DNA from: Pseudomaricurvus sp. HS19
GTDB lineage: Bacteria; Pseudomonadota; Gammaproteobacteria; Pseudomonadales; Cellvibrionaceae
Reading direction: 5' to 3'
NCBI RefSeq assembly: GCF_009857815.1
Contig: NZ_WVVW01000012.1
Span: forward strand, 1-64,000
Length of the DNA: 64,000 nucleotides
Within the stretch, counting starts at the first letter, position 1, and each line of letters begins with the position of its first letter. The translations under genes were made by a program, and so were the position numbers. The notes below the pieces were generated by a model. That model was not told the DNA's origin, did no database searches, and worked only from the letters and a program-made list of their open reading frames with translations. This document shows positions 62,144 to 64,000 of the stretch, one piece after another.

Positions 62144-64000
62144 GTGAAATTTACCGATATCTTTGTCAACAAACCGGTACTGGCGACAGTTGTCAGCCTG
62201 GTTATCCTGTTGCTGGGATTGCGTGCGGGAAGTGAGCTGACCGTGCGGGAATACCCGGAGCTGCAGAATGCCAACGTCAATATCTCCACGGCCTATGTGG
62301 GTGCCGATGCCGATCTGGTGCAGGGCTTTATCACCACGCCTATCGAGCGTGAGGTGGCCACCGTGGATGGTATCAACTACATCAAATCCTCCAGTGTGGC
62401 CGGCGTTTCCACAGTCAGTGCTGTTGTGCGGCTGGATGCCAATCCGGATGTGGTGCTGACCAAGGTGATTGCCAAGGTCAACAAACTGAAAAGTACCATG
62501 CCTCCGTCGGCCGAGAACTCGGTGATTGAGCTGCGTATCGGCGACCCGGCTGCCCATGGCTACCTGGCGTTTTTCAGCGACTCCATGGAGATCAACCAGA
62601 TAACCGATTATCTGGTGCGTGAAGTAGAGCCGCGGATCTCGACGGTACCGGGTATCCAGCGCGCCGAAATTATGGGCGCGCGGACTTTCGCGGTGCGCGC
62701 GTGGCTGAAGCCGGAGCGTATGCGCGCGTTCAACCTGACCGCGTCGGATATCAACGAGGCGCTGCGTTCCAACAATGTGCTGTCGGCGGTGGGGTCTACC
62801 AAAGGCTCCATGCTGGCCATCGATCTGAAGGCGGATACTGACCTGCGGGATATCAATCAGTTCCGGCGCATGATCGTGCGTGCGGAGAATGGCTCTATCA
62901 TTCGCCTGGAAGATGTTGCGGATGTGCAGCTGGGCGCCGAGAGTTACGCTGGCTCGGCGCGCTTTAATGGCAAGCAGGCGACGTTTATTGCTGTTTTTAC
63001 CACTCCGGATGCCAACACCATCGAAGTGCTGGCTGATTTGCGCAAGGTGTGGGATGAGGAGATTGTGCCGCAGTTGCCGGAAGGGCTGGAGGCGGATTTC
63101 AGCTATGACAGCTCCACCTATATCCGCGATGCCCTGGACGAAGTGCAGTCCACCATTGTGGAGGCCGTCCTGATTGTGATCGTGGTGATCTTTGCCTTTC
63201 TCGGTTCCATGCGCTCGGTGATTGTGCCGGCGGTAGCCGTGCCGCTGTCACTGGTGGGAGCGATGTTCCTGATGTTGCTGCTTGGCTTCTCCCTCAATTT
63301 GTTGACGCTGTTGGCGATGGTGCTGGCCATCGGTATCGTGGTGGACGACGCGATTATCGTGCTGGAGAACATTCACCGGCATATCGAAGAGGGGATGACG
63401 CCACAGGCGGCCGCCTTGCGCGGCGCCCGCGAACTGGCGTGGCCGGTGGTCGCCATGACCACCACCCTGGTGGCGGTGTACCTGCCTATCGGCTTCCTCA
63501 GCGGAATCACCGGTGTTCTGTTTGTAGAGTTCGCCTTCACTCTTGCCGGCGCGGTGCTTATCTCTGGCGTTGTGGCGTTGACGCTGTCGCCCATGATGTG
63601 TGCCAAGCTGCTCAAGCCCCATAAGGGAGGCGAAAAGGGTGGCCTGGAAGCGTGGCTGGACAATCGCTTTGAGCGGCTGCAGCACGCCTATCAACGGGAT
63701 CTGCACTCTACCCTCACGCAGGTGCCGGGTATTATCCTGTTTGGCCTGATCGTGCTGACATCCTGCTATTTCTTTTTCCAGATGGCGCCCAATGAGCTGG
63801 CCCCCCAGGAAGATACGGGCCTGGCCTTCTATATGGGCGAGAGTGATCCCGGGGTATCGCTGGAGTACGTGGAGCGTTTCTCCGACAAGGCTTGGGAAAT
63901 CGATCAGGGCAGCGATGCCATCGCTGGTAACTTCCAGTTCAACGGTGTCAGCCTGACCGCCCCGGGCGCTACCAACGGTGCTTTTGGCGGCATGATTATG
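62144..64000 (+). CDS. RND-family multidrug efflux pump, 3' end beyond window
   Basis: The gene starts at GTG 62144 with GAGGAG 8 bp upstream, 10 bp after the adaptor stop, and is open to the window end (619 codons so far of the usual about 1030). Residues typical of HAE1 pumps: first membrane helix (VLATVVSLVILLLGL), the porter domain, helices 2-6, and the proton-relay Asp pair in LAIGIVVDDAIIVLENIHRHIEEGM. It should export drugs or lipophilic compounds with proton motive force. No tolC-type gene is in view. Confidence 0.95.
   Translation, partial: MKFTDIFVNKPVLATVVSLVILLLGLRAGSELTVREYPELQNANVNISTAYVGADADLVQGFITTPIEREVATVDGINYIKSSSVAGVSTVSAVVRLDANPDVVLTKVIAKVNKLKSTMPPSAENSVIELRIGDPAAHGYLAFFSDSMEINQITDYLVREVEPRISTVPGIQRAEIMGARTFAVRAWLKPERMRAFNLTASDINEALRSNNVLSAVGSTKGSMLAIDLKADTDLRDINQFRRMIVRAENGSIIRLEDVADVQLGAESYAGSARFNGKQATFIAVFTTPDANTIEVLADLRKVWDEEIVPQLPEGLEADFSYDSSTYIRDALDEVQSTIVEAVLIVIVVIFAFLGSMRSVIVPAVAVPLSLVGAMFLMLLLGFSLNLLTLLAMVLAIGIVVDDAIIVLENIHRHIEEGMTPQAAALRGARELAWPVVAMTTTLVAVYLPIGFLSGITGVLFVEFAFTLAGAVLISGVVALTLSPMMCAKLLKPHKGGEKGGLEAWLDNRFERLQHAYQRDLHSTLTQVPGIILFGLIVLTSCYFFFQMAPNELAPQEDTGLAFYMGESDPGVSLEYVERFSDKAWEIDQGSDAIAGNFQFNGVSLTAPGATNGAFGGMIM

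Overview
The window looks like chromosomal DNA of a free-living, probably marine gammaproteobacterium. Supporting this are the ilvC-pssA order (as in Pseudomonas and relatives), a large TonB-dependent receptor, an HAE1-type RND pump, a PhoPQ-like pair and many short palindromic intergenic repeats. A Cellvibrionales-like host is a guess. No rRNA, tRNA, CRISPR, insertion sequence or prophage was seen.

Layout. (1) 1-9485: ilvC, pssA, a TonB receptor, a PepSY/response-regulator/histidine-kinase trio, a glycine-zipper protein and a LON-substrate-binding-domain protein. (2) 9486-10821: a LysR regulator between two unusual inverted arrays of a 15-16 nt repeat; a third array lies between ilvC and pssA. 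(3) 10904-28671: twelve tightly packed minus-strand genes for protein phosphorylation: four Ser/Thr kinases (two with a second degenerate kinase domain, two with periplasmic PEGA and MORN repeats), two PP2C phosphatases, three FHA proteins, a MotA/TolQ-like membrane protein, a membrane-anchored vWA protein, and an M4 metallopeptidase tethered to two cytoplasmic FHA domains. No type VI secretion gene is present. This is the best candidate for an undescribed system. (4) 29063-33181: gcvT and gcvP without gcvH. (5) 33398-37284: a methyltransferase, an FMO-like flavoprotein and a PaaK-like adenylate-forming enzyme. (6) 37510-46807: an autotransporter, a betaine-aldehyde-dehydrogenase-like enzyme, an MFS transporter, a 66-residue membrane protein, an outer-membrane channel-like protein and a cytochrome P450. 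(7) 47081-58692: one long minus-strand operon, gmaS-mgsABC-purU-folD-soxBDAG, whose products together make a complete N-methylglutamate (methylamine) oxidation route to formate; a cupin-type XRE regulator is divergent from it and a variant P-II protein lies just beyond. (8) 60222-64000: a TetR regulator and an RND efflux adaptor and pump; the pump runs off the window.

How it fits together. The C1 theme is strong: GmaS and MgsABC would turn methylamine into N-methylglutamate, the SoxBDAG-type dehydrogenase would release the methyl group as methylene-tetrahydrofolate, and FolD and PurU would take it to formate. The glycine cleavage genes and the betaine aldehyde dehydrogenase feed the same folate pool. 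In the kinase island the sequence suggests periplasmic sensing (MORN, PEGA, degenerate trypsin fold), transmission by phosphorylation, and reading of phosphothreonine by at least five FHA domains.
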